Assembly (NCBI RefSeq): GCF_009362845.1
Contig: NZ_WHNW01000006.1
Span: forward strand, 1 to 64,000
DNA from: Ostreibacterium oceani
GTDB taxonomy: Bacteria; Pseudomonadota; Gammaproteobacteria; Cardiobacteriales; Ostreibacteriaceae
Direction of reading: 5' to 3'
Length of the DNA: 64,000 nucleotides
Shown here piece after piece: positions 54,537 to 63,312 of the stretch. Each line of letters starts with the position of its first letter. Position 1 is the first letter of the stretch. The notes under the pieces were generated by a model. The model saw only the letters and a program-made list of their open reading frames with translations, had not been told where the DNA came from and searched no databases. Both the position numbers and the translations under genes were made by a program.

Positions 54537-55835
54537 ATGCATCAGCCAAGTAACAGTCCCGCCAATCAAGCTGCCTTTGACCGCGCTTGTCAATTTATAC
54601 CCGGTGGTGTGAATTCGCCCGTGCGTGCGTTTAAAGGGGTTGGCGGCACGCCTGTTTTTATCCGTGCCGCAGACGGGGCGATGTTGACGGATATTAGTGG
54701 TAAACAATATATCGATTATGTCGGCTCTTGGGGGCCGATGATTCTAGGGCATGCGAATGAGTCCGTGCTGCGCGCGGTACGAGAAATCATGCAATATGGT
54801 TTGTCATTTGGCGCACCAACAGAAATCGAAACGCAGCTAGCCGAAAAAATCGTCAGTCGTATCGCGAGTGTTGACTCGGTTCGTATGTGTAACTCAGGGA
54901 CAGAGGCCACGATGTCAGCTATTCGTTTGGCGCGGGGCTTTACGCGTCGAAATACGCTGATTAAGTTTGAAGGCTGTTACCACGGCCACTCGGATGCGCT
55001 ATTGGTAAAAGCGGGGTCAGGGATGCTGACGCTTGGGGTGCCAACATCACCTGGCGTGCCTGCGGACGTGGCAAAACACACGCTCACCCTGCCTTATAAT
55101 GACCCTGATGCGCTGCTGTCGGCGTTTGAACAGTTTGGCGATGAGATTGCGGCCGTTATCGTTGAGCCAATTGCAGGCAATATGAATCTAATCGTACCCA
55201 GTGATTTATTTATACAAACGATACGCCAGTGCTGCGATCGCTACGGCAGTGTATTCATTGCCGATGAAGTAATGACGGGTTTTCGGGTAGCAAAAGGCGG
55301 TGCAGCTGAGTATTTGTCATTTACCCCTGACCTAATCACGTTTGGTAAAATTATCGGTGGTGGTATGCCAGTTGGTGCATTCGGTGGGCGACAAGAGATA
55401 ATGAACCACTTAGCGCCGATTGGTGGTATTTATCAAGCTGGCACGTTATCGGGTAATCCAGTTGCTATGGCGGCGGGATTGGCGACATTGACAGGGACTG
55501 AAATCGAGGGGTTTTATCCGCTGTTGGCTGAAAAAACCGATTACTTGGCAGCAGGGTTGCGCCAAGTGGCCAAAGACAATGGGCACTCACTGTTGGTTAA
55601 AAATGTTTGCGGTATGTTCGGTCTGTTTTTTACAGAAGCCACCTCGGTCGATACGTTTCAAGCAGTGATGGCCTGTGATAATGAAAAATTCGCACGATTC
55701 TTTCACGGCATGCTGGCGCATGGGGTTTATCTGGCGCCATCGGCTTTTGAAGCGGGGTTTGTTTCGATTGTCCATGACCGTGAAATTTTAGATAAAACGA
55801 TTGAGATTGCCGATCAAGTCTTTAAGTCGCTATAG
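54537..55835 (+). CDS. hemL: glutamate-1-semialdehyde 2,1-aminomutase
   Basis: PLP enzyme that makes 5-aminolevulinate for heme. It has [59 protein letters not shown] and the PLP lysine K271 in [17 protein letters not shown]. Length is 432 residues. GAGGT lies 11 nt before the ATG. It is monocistronic; the next gene, rpsU, has its own promoter. Confidence 0.97.
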   Translation: MHQPSNSPANQAAFDRACQFIPGGVNSPVRAFKGVGGTPVFIRAADGAMLTDISGKQYIDYVGSWGPMILGHANESVLRAVREIMQYGLSFGAPTEIETQLAEKIVSRIASVDSVRMCNSGTEATMSAIRLARGFTRRNTLIKFEGCYHGHSDALLVKAGSGMLTLGVPTSPGVPADVAKHTLTLPYNDPDALLSAFEQFGDEIAAVIVEPIAGNMNLIVPSDLFIQTIRQCCDRYGSVFIADEVMTGFRVAKGGAAEYLSFTPDLITFGKIIGGGMPVGAFGGRQEIMNHLAPIGGIYQAGTLSGNPVAMAAGLATLTGTEIEGFYPLLAEKTDYLAAGLRQVAKDNGHSLLVKNVCGMFGLFFTEATSVDTFQAVMACDNEKFARFFHGMLAHGVYLAPSAFEAGFVSIVHDREILDKTIEIADQVFKSL

Positions 55836-55960
55836 TTACCATAGTCGCTATAGTCACGATAGCAGGGATAGTGGGGCTGGTAGAATTTGGACTGGTTGTC
55901 GCAGCGGGGCAGGTTGATACCGTTGCTTACAGTAATTAAACCGCGCTTGTCGGTTTTTAC

Positions 55961-55989
55961 TTGGTTTTTGTGGATAATGTCTGTATAAT
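55961..55989 (+). promoter_or_regulatory. promoter of the rpsU-yqeY-dnaG-rpoD operon
   Basis: TTGGTT (55961-55966) and TATAAT (55984-55989) are separated by exactly 17 bp. They lie 49 nt upstream of rpsU. The strong -10 fits a highly expressed operon. Confidence 0.7.
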
Positions 55990-56038
55990 TGCGTTTTTTT
56001 AATCCCATTTACATTAATTTTTATAGGTAGAATAGTTT

Positions 56039-56254
56039 ATGCCCACAGTTAAAGTACGAGATAACGAACCTTTTGATGTCGCACTCAGACGCTTTAAGCG
56101 TTCTTGTGAGAAGGCAGGAATTTTATCAGAGGTGCGTGCTCGTGAGTTTTTTGAAAAGCCTACGCAGGAAAGAAAGCGTAAAAAATCTGCAGCAGTCAAG
56201 CGTAATGCGAGACGAATTAAACTGGAAAAGAAGCGTTTCGAAAGATTGTATTAA
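56039..56254 (+). CDS. rpsU: 30S ribosomal protein S21
   Basis: Small basic ribosomal protein (71 residues): [40 protein letters not shown] and a lysine/arginine-rich C-terminus. It is the first gene of the macromolecular synthesis operon that continues with yqeY, dnaG and rpoD, an order conserved in many gammaproteobacteria. Confidence 0.98.
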   Translation: MPTVKVRDNEPFDVALRRFKRSCEKAGILSEVRAREFFEKPTQERKRKKSAAVKRNARRIKLEKKRFERLY

Positions 56255-56635
56255 CAGATTGTATTAATTAATACATCACGCTAGGCTCCACGGCATTAGC
56301 TTCACGACTGATTTTTGTTGGCTGCCTGATTGGCTGGTAGGTTCGTTGGCTGACTGGGGCATTGGGTATTGCTTACGGTAGTTGTTGCGGTCGTTTACTG
56401 TAATGGCTACCTTAGTTGTTTGTTTTCTTATCCGTGTTGTCAAAGGAGCGCCTGAGCAGACAGCTTAACTGTTTGTTAATAAATCGAATAGCCAGTATTC
56501 TGTGAGGCGCTTTTATGGGGTGGCTGGTGGTGACTGGCAGTGACTGATTGTTTTCTCTTTGTAATTGGTTAATTAGATTTGGTTAATTTGTAAACGATAG
56601 CAACCTAACGCCACAATATCAATGACAGTATATCA
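56255..56635. other. 381-bp rpsU-yqeY intergenic region
   Basis: No gene is seen. It contains a long-range inverted repeat at 56447-56511 and, at its end, the duplicated start region of yqeY. In E. coli the rpsU-dnaG spacer contains a partial terminator that lowers dnaG expression; a similar role is plausible here. Confidence 0.55.
56447..56511 (+). terminator. possible internal attenuator between rpsU and yqeY
   Basis: AGCGCCT (56447-56453) can pair with AGGCGCT (56505-56511), whose last base starts a run of four T's. The 51-nt loop can form further short pairings (CAGACAG with CTGT). The long loop makes this a weaker candidate than the other terminators listed. Confidence 0.4.
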
Positions 56636-56644
56636 ATGACAGTA
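56617..56644. repeat. 14-bp tandem duplication covering the yqeY start codon
   Basis: TATCAATGACAGTA occurs at 56617-56630 and 56631-56644. Each copy contains an ATG, but the first ATG (56622) reads MTVYQ and stops, while the second (56636) opens yqeY. Confidence 0.92.
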
Positions 56645-57088
56645 AAAGAAACGCTAAAAACTGCGACAATATCGGCAATGAAGGCTGGTGAAAAAAGTCG
56701 CCTTCTTGTTCTTAGAACTGCATCAGCGGCGATTAAGCAGTGCGAAATTGACACGCAAACGACATTGTCTAGTGATGAACAGCTTGCCGTAATCGCGCAG
56801 TTAATTAAGCAAAGAAAAGATTCAGAGGCACAATTTCGGCAAGCCAATCGGCTCGATTTGGCGGAAAAAGAACAGGCTGAAATAGCGGTGTTGACTGAAT
56901 TCTTACCCGCGCCCTTGAGCGAGGCAGAAATCCACGTGCTGATTGACGCAGCAATTGAACAAACCGCGGCAACAGGTGTCGGTGATATGCGCCAAGTCAT
57001 GGATTTGTTGAAACCCAAGCTGCTCGGTCGTGCTGACTTAGGGCAGGTCAGCCAATGGGTTAAGTTACATTTGAGTCGCCTGACGTAA
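56636..57088 (+). CDS. yqeY: GatB/YqeY domain protein
   Basis: A 150-residue helical protein similar to the tRNA-binding C-terminal domain of the GatB amidotransferase subunit. It matches the family at KTATISAMKAGEKSRLLVLR, QLIKQRKDSEAQFRQANR, ILTEFLPAPLSEAE-like VLTEFLPAPLSEAEI and GVGDMRQVMDLLKPKLLGRAD (in part). Its function as a stand-alone protein is not established. The position between rpsU and dnaG is conserved in many proteobacteria. Confidence 0.93.
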   Translation: MTVKETLKTATISAMKAGEKSRLLVLRTASAAIKQCEIDTQTTLSSDEQLAVIAQLIKQRKDSEAQFRQANRLDLAEKEQAEIAVLTEFLPAPLSEAEIHVLIDAAIEQTAATGVGDMRQVMDLLKPKLLGRADLGQVSQWVKLHLSRLT

Positions 57089-57156
57089 AAGGGATATAAA
57101 AAGTAAAGTGGCGTAAAAAGCGACGGCTGCAGTGTTGTTAGCCCCGTTAACAAGTC

Positions 57157-57192
57157 TGATGCAAAGCTAGATGCCACGCTAGATGCCACGCT
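57157..57192. repeat. tandem 12-bp repeat between yqeY and dnaG
   Basis: Two perfect AGATGCCACGCT copies (57169-57180, 57181-57192) are preceded by a diverged one. The remaining spacer up to 57386 has GTTATCGAAAGCA/GTTATCGAGAGCA duplications and no other feature except the small upstream frame at 57346. Confidence 0.88.
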
Positions 57193-57345
57193 AGGTGCGG
57201 CGTTTGAAAGTGGTTATCGAAAGCAGTTATCGAGAGCAGTCAGGAATAGACATTGAGTGCTTAATGGATAACGGGTTTGTTTCTATGGGTGGTTGTTTTT
57301 TTAATAATGATTTTCAAGGAGTGACGAAATAACTTCAGCCGCAAA

Positions 57346-57390
57346 ATGACCTCAACCGTAAATCAACAGCGACCTTTAAATACTTTGTGA
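57346..57390 (+). CDS. possible 14-residue leader peptide overlapping the dnaG start
   Basis: ATG 57346 opens a 14-codon frame, MTSTVNQQRPLNTL, whose TGA (57388-57390) overlaps the dnaG GTG start in the sequence GTGA. dnaG itself has no ribosome binding site, so coupled re-initiation is possible. The leader's own ribosome binding site is poor (AAGGAG at 57316 is too far away), so this is tentative. Confidence 0.3.
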   Translation: MTSTVNQQRPLNTL

Positions 57391-59117
57391 AACGCATTGC
57401 CAATAATTTTATCGATGAATTACTCAGCCATGTTGATATTGTCAATGTGGTTGATTCGCGTGTGTCACTTAAAAAAGCGGGGCGTAATTTACAGGCTTGC
57501 TGTCCTTTTCATGATGAAAAAACGCCTTCATTTACGGTGTCGCCGACTAAGCAGTTCTATCACTGTTTTGGTTGCGGTGCGTCTGGTAATGCCATCCGTT
57601 TTGTGATGGAGTTTGAGCATTTGTCTTTTGTCGATGCCGTTGAAAAATTAGCGGAAACCTATCAAATTCCTGTGCGCTATGATCAAGTCGATACGGTTAA
57701 ACAACAAAAGCGCAAAAATCTATATGATTTGCTAGATGAAACCGCGACTTATTATACGAATAATTTGTACCAACCAACGGGTGAAAAGGCGCGAAAATAC
57801 CTTGCGATGCGTCAGTTAGATGTTGAAACGGCAGATTTCTTTCGTCTCGGATTTTCGTTACCAGGCAATACGCTACAACGCCAATTCAATGGTGACTTTA
57901 GCAACGAAGATTTAACCAAAGCAGGGTTGTTGGCACAGGGGAATAACGGCGCTTATGACCAGTTTCGTGAGCGACTGATGTTCCCCATTCGAGATGCGCG
58001 AGGGCGTGTGCTCGGTTTTGGTGCGCGTGCGTTAGGCGATGCGATGCCTAAATATCTAAACTCTAGCGAGACAGACGTTTTTCAAAAACGGTTTGTCCTT
58101 TACGGGCTTTATGAGTTGTTGCAGTCTAGCACCAAAGTCGAGCGGCTGATTGTCGTCGAGGGTTATATGGATGTGATTGCGCTTTATCAAAAAGGCATTT
58201 TAGGCGCGGTGGCAACGCTAGGTACGGCGTTTACCCCTGAGCATTTGCAACTGGCACAAAAATACACCCATAAAATTTATATCTGCTTTGATGGCGATAA
58301 CGCAGGCAAGCGCGCGGCAGAGCGTGCATTATCGGTTATTTTACCTGTCATGCGATTGGATGTTGAGATTCGGTTTGTCTTTTTACCCGACGGGGAAGAC
58401 CCCGATACACTGGTTCGCCAGATTGGGCAAAAAGCATTCAACGCACATTTGGAAAAAGGGGTTATCTTTAGCGAATTTGTCTATGAATCGTTGATTGGCG
58501 ATAGTCAGCTAGAATTCGTTGAAGGTCGTGGGGAAGTGGCGGCAAGGGCGCGAAAATTATTTGATGAATTGCCTAATTCAGATTTTAAAGGCTTGCTTTA
58601 CCAAGGGCTAAAAGAGCGCTTAGGGATGGATATCTATCAACTGTCTAAGCCGACAATAGCAGAGCGGCATCCTGCGGCGCCATTTGTGCCGTCGCAGCCA
58701 TCCGCTAGACACTATGGCGCGTCGCAGTATCGAGGGACGGCAGAAAGCCATCTGATACGCTTATTATCGATGTATCCGTTGCTTGCTGTTCATGTGTTGC
58801 ATTTATCGTTGATTCAACAGGCGCAGCAACCTGATGCGTTATTGCTCTATAAAATGATTCGTTATTTACAGTTACATGGCAATCAACCAGCGGTCATTTT
58901 ACATTTTTCTGAACACCTAAACGAACTAGAAAGGCAGCGTTTTCATGCCATTATGACCCAAGAAAATGTCGGTACATTATTGCCAGGAGAAACCGAAGAA
59001 ACCAAAAATCACCGACTCCACAAAGAATTTGTGATTATGTTAGAGAATTATTTGAATCGTTTACGAGATAAAACGATTAAACGACTTGAAATAAATTATT
59101 CCGCACCCATAAATTGA
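57387..59117 (+). CDS. dnaG: DNA primase DnaG
   Basis: Makes RNA primers at the replication fork. The CHC2 zinc finger is C39-x2-H42 ... C60-x2-C63 (CPFHDEKTPSF, YHCFGCG). The Toprim catalytic core includes E258 in VVEGYMDVIAL and the acidic DGDNAGKRAAERA. A C-terminal helicase-binding domain follows a variable linker around residue 430. Length is 576 residues. The start is GTG at 57387; the homologous N-terminus (RIANNFIDELLSHVDIVNVV) begins right there. It lies between yqeY and rpoD. Confidence 0.97.
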   Translation: MKRIANNFIDELLSHVDIVNVVDSRVSLKKAGRNLQACCPFHDEKTPSFTVSPTKQFYHCFGCGASGNAIRFVMEFEHLSFVDAVEKLAETYQIPVRYDQVDTVKQQKRKNLYDLLDETATYYTNNLYQPTGEKARKYLAMRQLDVETADFFRLGFSLPGNTLQRQFNGDFSNEDLTKAGLLAQGNNGAYDQFRERLMFPIRDARGRVLGFGARALGDAMPKYLNSSETDVFQKRFVLYGLYELLQSSTKVERLIVVEGYMDVIALYQKGILGAVATLGTAFTPEHLQLAQKYTHKIYICFDGDNAGKRAAERALSVILPVMRLDVEIRFVFLPDGEDPDTLVRQIGQKAFNAHLEKGVIFSEFVYESLIGDSQLEFVEGRGEVAARARKLFDELPNSDFKGLLYQGLKERLGMDIYQLSKPTIAERHPAAPFVPSQPSARHYGASQYRGTAESHLIRLLSMYPLLAVHVLHLSLIQQAQQPDALLLYKMIRYLQLHGNQPAVILHFSEHLNELERQRFHAIMTQENVGTLLPGETEETKNHRLHKEFVIMLENYLNRLRDKTIKRLEINYSAPIN

Positions 59118-59159
59118 GGGTAGTGCGCGCGCTGGATTTACCATGAGGAACCTAAAATT

Positions 59160-60995
59160 ATGACCGATTTCGTTGAACAAGATCAAGATCAAGAAGCTAT
59201 CTTTAAAGAGCTGATTGCCAAGGGGATGGAGCAGGGCTTTTTGACTTATGCAGAAATTAATGAATTAATTCCTGAGGAGGTCATGGATCCTGAGCAGATA
59301 GAGGATATCATGGAGTCCATTGTAGAAATGGGCGTTGATGTAATTGAGCGCCCCGAAAATGTGGCCGAAGGGCTGGGCGCCAATGTAATTGCCGATGAAG
59401 TCATCGAGGAGAGCCCTGATTTCAGTAGTGCAATGGAAATTGGTAGCACGACCGATCCCGTACGCTTATATATGCGAGAGATGGGTTCTGTTAGCTTGTT
59501 GACGCGTGACGGCGAGATTGAAATCGCCAAGCGAATTGAACGCGGCCTCAATGAAATTCAATCTGCGATTGCTGCATTTCCCCCGTGTATTGATATTTTA
59601 CTTGAAAAAATTGATCAAATCGTCGAACAGGACGAGGGGAAACTCAGCGATTATATCAATAACTTTGGTTTTGTTGTGGATGAAACATCAACGACAAATA
59701 CAGCGACAGACAATAGCGACGACAGTGATGACGTCAATGCCGATGACGACGATGATTCTGATCCGCCAGTGAAAAATAGTGAAGACTATGACAAAATGCT
59801 GGATGAACAGATTGTATTACTTCGGCAGCTCGTTGATGACTGGAAACAAGCACTGCAAAAAGGCTACGACACGAAAAAAGAAAAAGCCTGTCGACAAGCG
59901 GTTTATAATCACTTTATGGAGTTTTCGTTTTCAATCTCGGCAACGGAAATGATGATAAATGGCTATCAAAAGCCCATTCGCCAAATTCGTGATATCGAAG
60001 CAATCCTGAGAAAAATCATCGTTGATGAATGCCAAATGCCGATAAAGACGTTTGTTGATAAATTTGTCGGCGCCGAAGAAGACCTAGATTGGGTCAAAAA
60101 AACCACCAAAAGCAGCCGCACCAAATATGCACAAAAACTAAAAGACCGCGAAGAAGAAATTGTCGCATTACAGTCTCAGTTTAAGGCAATCGAAGCAACC
60201 TATGGCATTCCTGCTAGCGTCATACGTGAATTAAATAAAGAAATGCGCGTCGGTGAAAATGCGGCGCAAAAAGCCAAACGTGAAATGGTTGAGGCCAATT
60301 TGCGACTGGTGATTTCAATCGCCAAAAAATACACCAATCGCGGGTTACAGTTCCTTGACTTAATCCAAGAGGGGAATATCGGTCTAATGAAGGCGGTTGA
60401 TAAATTTGAATACCGCCGTGGGTTTAAGTTTTCGACGTATGCAACCTGGTGGATTCGCCAAGCGATTACCCGCTCGATTGCAGACCAAGCGCGCACCATT
60501 AGAATTCCCGTCCATATGATTGAAACGATTAATAAACTCAATCGAATTTCTCGGCAAATGGTGCAGGAAATGGGGCGAGATCCCACCCCAGAAGAGCTCG
60601 CTATTCGGATGGAGATTCCCGAAGACAAAATTCGTAAAGTGATCAAAATCGCCAAAGAACCCGTGTCGATGGAAACCCCAGTGGGAGATGACGAAGATTC
60701 AAGCTTGGGTGATTTCGTCGAGGATACCAATATCCCGTCGCCGCTTGATGTGGCAACGAACGCGGGGCTTCAAGAGGCGATGCGTGAAATTTTGGATGGG
60801 CTTACCACTCGCGAAGAAAAAGTACTGCGTATGCGGTTTGGAATTGATATGAATACCGATCATACCTTAGAAGAGGTCGGGAAGCAGTTTGACGTGACGC
60901 GTGAACGGATTCGACAAATCGAAGCCAAAGCACTACGTAAACTGCGCCATCCTAACCGCTCTGAAATTTTAAAAGCGTTCTTGGATAAAAATTAG
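59160..60995 (+). CDS. rpoD: RNA polymerase primary sigma factor RpoD (sigma-70)
   Basis: Housekeeping sigma factor. Region 1.1 is at the N-terminus ([20 protein letters not shown]), and region 1.2 includes [29 protein letters not shown] (in part). An acidic spacer ([17 protein letters not shown], about residues 182-198) lies in the non-conserved region. Regions 2.1-2.4 run through [34 protein letters not shown] and [15 protein letters not shown]. Region 4.2 is [20 protein letters not shown]. Length is 611 residues. It is last in the macromolecular synthesis operon. Confidence 0.98.
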   Translation: MTDFVEQDQDQEAIFKELIAKGMEQGFLTYAEINELIPEEVMDPEQIEDIMESIVEMGVDVIERPENVAEGLGANVIADEVIEESPDFSSAMEIGSTTDPVRLYMREMGSVSLLTRDGEIEIAKRIERGLNEIQSAIAAFPPCIDILLEKIDQIVEQDEGKLSDYINNFGFVVDETSTTNTATDNSDDSDDVNADDDDDSDPPVKNSEDYDKMLDEQIVLLRQLVDDWKQALQKGYDTKKEKACRQAVYNHFMEFSFSISATEMMINGYQKPIRQIRDIEAILRKIIVDECQMPIKTFVDKFVGAEEDLDWVKKTTKSSRTKYAQKLKDREEEIVALQSQFKAIEATYGIPASVIRELNKEMRVGENAAQKAKREMVEANLRLVISIAKKYTNRGLQFLDLIQEGNIGLMKAVDKFEYRRGFKFSTYATWWIRQAITRSIADQARTIRIPVHMIETINKLNRISRQMVQEMGRDPTPEELAIRMEIPEDKIRKVIKIAKEPVSMETPVGDDEDSSLGDFVEDTNIPSPLDVATNAGLQEAMREILDGLTTREEKVLRMRFGIDMNTDHTLEEVGKQFDVTRERIRQIEAKALRKLRHPNRSEILKAFLDKN

Positions 60996-61126
60996 TCTGA
61001 ACAGACATTTGCCAGAATAAACAAGCAGGTAACGCCATGGAGGGCAATGGGAAGCAATGGGAAGCATGCGCTATATAATCGTCTAGCTTGTTCGTAAGGA
61101 ACTAGCCTGTTCGTGGGGTCGCTGAC

Positions 61127-61582
61127 TTATGGTTTGAGAGATAGCTGCATTCGAAGTCCAGATGCGTCAATGTAGTAATCAGGTAATCGGGTCTTGCAGC
61201 GAAATCCCAGCGACTGATACAGCGCTATTGCCGTTTGATTGCTTTCTCGAACTTCTAGTGTCAAGTAATTGACGTGTTTTTCTGAGGCGTTTTTGATGAT
61301 GTGCATAAGCAGTAATTTGGCAATACCTTGTTTGCGATAGTTTGCATGGACGGCGAGCGAATATAATCGCCAGGCGTCTTTTTTTACCAGCACCAACACA
61401 TAACCAAGCACGAGTTGTTGGTCATTGTAGGCGATTACTAGTTGATTGCGTGGGTGTTGTAAATGGTATTTAAATGCGCGTTTGGTTAATTTACCATCGG
61501 CGGGGGAAAAACAAGTCTCTTCAAGGGCGAGTAATGCGAGCAAATCAGACGGCTCTGCCGTTCTTAGGTGGACCTCTGTCAT
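61127..61582 (-). CDS. GNAT family N-acetyltransferase, RimI-like
   Basis: A 151-residue acetyltransferase with the acetyl-CoA loop in LAVHANYRKQGIAKLLL (R/Q-x-x-G-x-A) and the C-terminal LEVRESNQTAIALYQSLGF, which resembles RimI, the enzyme that acetylates the N-terminus of ribosomal protein S18. RimI is usually beside tsaB; here it overlaps a DUF2156 gene by 4 nt instead, so another substrate is possible. Confidence 0.85.
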   Translation of the reverse strand: MTEVHLRTAEPSDLLALLALEETCFSPADGKLTKRAFKYHLQHPRNQLVIAYNDQQLVLGYVLVLVKKDAWRLYSLAVHANYRKQGIAKLLLMHIIKNASEKHVNYLTLEVRESNQTAIALYQSLGFRCKTRLPDYYIDASGLRMQLSLKP

Positions 61583-62589
61583 TGATATGTCGTTGGTGCA
61601 CTAGGGAGAGATTTTTTATAAATGGTGTATTTGGCGATGAGACGGCTGGGCTTGTAGGACATTTTGACTTTTTTTAGATTGTCAAAGCCCATATCATCAC
61701 CAACGTTGATGTTTTCGACTTGGTATTCATTGGCGAGTATTTTGGCGAATTCTCTAAAAATAAACTGCGCGCAGCCAAAGACTTCAAAGTCGGTTTTTTC
61801 CACGATAACACTGGCCGTATGCTGATTGATTTTCTCGCCAACAGTAAATCCTTTGATTTCATCATCAATCAAGATAACCAAACCAATTAAATTTAGAAAA
61901 GTATAGTCGTTTAACATACGCTTGATAGCGACACGTTCGCTATAGATGCCATCGAGAAAGCGTTCACTTTCATCTTGCGGTAAGCAGCGCATACGATCGG
62001 CAATCCATTTGTTGAGCAGCGATAATATGCCCTGACGGTGCTTGTCAACGACTAACATTTCGAGGCGATGACTGCTGTGTACGCGTTTGAAGCGGTTAAT
62101 TTCGTTGCGCTTATTGCTAAATCCAGCGCCAGGTAAATCAATTAATTCTTGCGCGTGGTAAATATAATCAACCAAAGCACGCTCAACAATATAGTCTTCT
62201 AAAAAATCAAAAACTAAAGCACCTGCCTCTAAATCATTGACAAAATTTGCCAGCAAAAACTCATCCACGTATTCAATGCGGGGGACGGTATGTGTGTCGT
62301 TGTTTTCTTCCATCAGCGCAAAACATCGGTGCATTGCAGCAATCGCATTTTCTGGCTGCCCAATCGGTGGTAGTAACATAGATAACTGCCCATGACTTAA
62401 CAAAAAAAAGCAGAAACTGTCTTCGATGATGGCGTAAAACCCACTGCCATTACTCAGCCATAAATAGTTAGCGGCAAAGGTATAGTCGCTTGTATCCAAG
62501 TCGAGTTGAGCCAGATAATAATCCATGACGGGTTTAGTTGATAGCGCAAAGGGTGCTAAAACCACGTCACCGATTTTTAAAATAGACAT
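61579..62589 (-). CDS. DUF2156 (LPG synthase C-terminal-like) protein
   Basis: A 336-residue protein matching DUF2156, the domain that forms the catalytic part of phosphatidylglycerol lysyltransferases (MprF). This fold uses two GNAT-like halves. The diagnostic end is ENINVGDDMGFDNLKKVKMS followed by YKPSRLIAKYTIY. No membrane helices are present, so it is not a full MprF. The stop overlaps the start of the GNAT gene by 4 nt, suggesting translational coupling and a shared role, perhaps aminoacyl or acyl transfer. Its substrate is unknown. Confidence 0.85.
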   Translation of the reverse strand: MSILKIGDVVLAPFALSTKPVMDYYLAQLDLDTSDYTFAANYLWLSNGSGFYAIIEDSFCFFLLSHGQLSMLLPPIGQPENAIAAMHRCFALMEENNDTHTVPRIEYVDEFLLANFVNDLEAGALVFDFLEDYIVERALVDYIYHAQELIDLPGAGFSNKRNEINRFKRVHSSHRLEMLVVDKHRQGILSLLNKWIADRMRCLPQDESERFLDGIYSERVAIKRMLNDYTFLNLIGLVILIDDEIKGFTVGEKINQHTASVIVEKTDFEVFGCAQFIFREFAKILANEYQVENINVGDDMGFDNLKKVKMSYKPSRLIAKYTIYKKSLPSAPTTYQ

Positions 62590-62718
62590 AAGAAAACCAG
62601 CAATGAAAGGAGATCATTGTAGCGCTTTTCTGTTATTTGTGATAGGTAAATAGTATGAAGTAAAACAATACCTTAATGAATTTTGTTGCACAAAATATTG
62701 CAGACAATCAGGCGCGTG

Positions 62719-63054
62719 TTAGTGTAATTTAGCTCCATTTTTGACGGCTTTGTCCACACTTGCAAGGACAATGTGACCACTGTCATCAGAAAAACCCAAG
62801 ACAAGAACCTGTGACTGAATGGGGCCAATTTGCTTTGCTGGAAAGTTGATGACCGCCATGACTTGTTTGCCGATGAGTGTTGAGCATTCATAATGATGGG
62901 TGATTTGCGCACTGCTCTTGCGAATGCCGATATCTTTACCAAAATCAATCTGTAATAAATAGGCGGGTTTTTTTGCCTCGGCGAAGACCTGTGCGTCAAT
63001 AATTTCACCGACGCGGATATCGATTTTTAGAAAATCATCAAAGGTAATTGTCAT
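62719..63054 (-). CDS. CsaA/YgjH-like tRNA-binding domain protein
   Basis: A 111-residue OB-fold protein of the EMAP/Myf tRNA-binding family. It matches FLKIDIRVGEIIDAQVFAEAKKPAYLLQIDFG (in part), SSAQITHHY and IGKQVMAVINFPAKQIGPIQSQVLVLGF (in part). CsaA in Bacillus has chaperone-like activity; a function for the gammaproteobacterial form is unclear. It is divergent from the epimerase gene across a region with two palindromes. Confidence 0.9.
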   Translation of the reverse strand: MTITFDDFLKIDIRVGEIIDAQVFAEAKKPAYLLQIDFGKDIGIRKSSAQITHHYECSTLIGKQVMAVINFPAKQIGPIQSQVLVLGFSDDSGHIVLASVDKAVKNGAKLH

Positions 63055-63153
63055 CGGGTTTCCTCGTTGTTGTTGCTTGTTGGCTGCTAGCTGCTCTGGC
63101 TGCTGGGTGCTTTTTTTGCGCGCCGCTATTAAATGCCGTATGTGTCGCTCACC

Positions 63154-63167
63154 ATACCATTTGGTAT
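63154..63167. promoter_or_regulatory. palindrome upstream of the epimerase gene
   Basis: ATACCA-TT-TGGTAT is a perfect inverted repeat (6-bp arms, 2-bp centre) in the divergent csaA-like/epimerase spacer, ten bases before a second palindrome. It is a likely protein-binding site. Confidence 0.5.
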
Positions 63168-63176
63168 ATTTTATGC

Positions 63177-63194
63177 TATGATATTTATATCATA
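63177..63194. promoter_or_regulatory. 18-bp palindrome overlapping an extended -10 element
   Basis: TATGATAT-TT-ATATCATA is a perfect inverted repeat with 8-bp arms. Its first six bases form the TATGAT of TGCTATGAT (63174-63182), an extended -10-like element facing the epimerase gene. A repressor bound here would block the promoter. Confidence 0.55.
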
Positions 63195-63312
63195 CTTATT
63201 TTTACTGACAAGTCTTATTTTGTTGATTTTTTGTTGATTTCATTTTTCAAATCAAGCAGGCAATCCAGTAGGCAATACGTAAACAGGCAGGCTCAGTAAT
63301 CGAGAGGATTAA

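Noticed and set aside
56605-57189. 194-codon antisense frame over yqeY
   Set aside because: It is complementary to a conserved gene and its translation is a serine/alanine-rich reverse-frame product.
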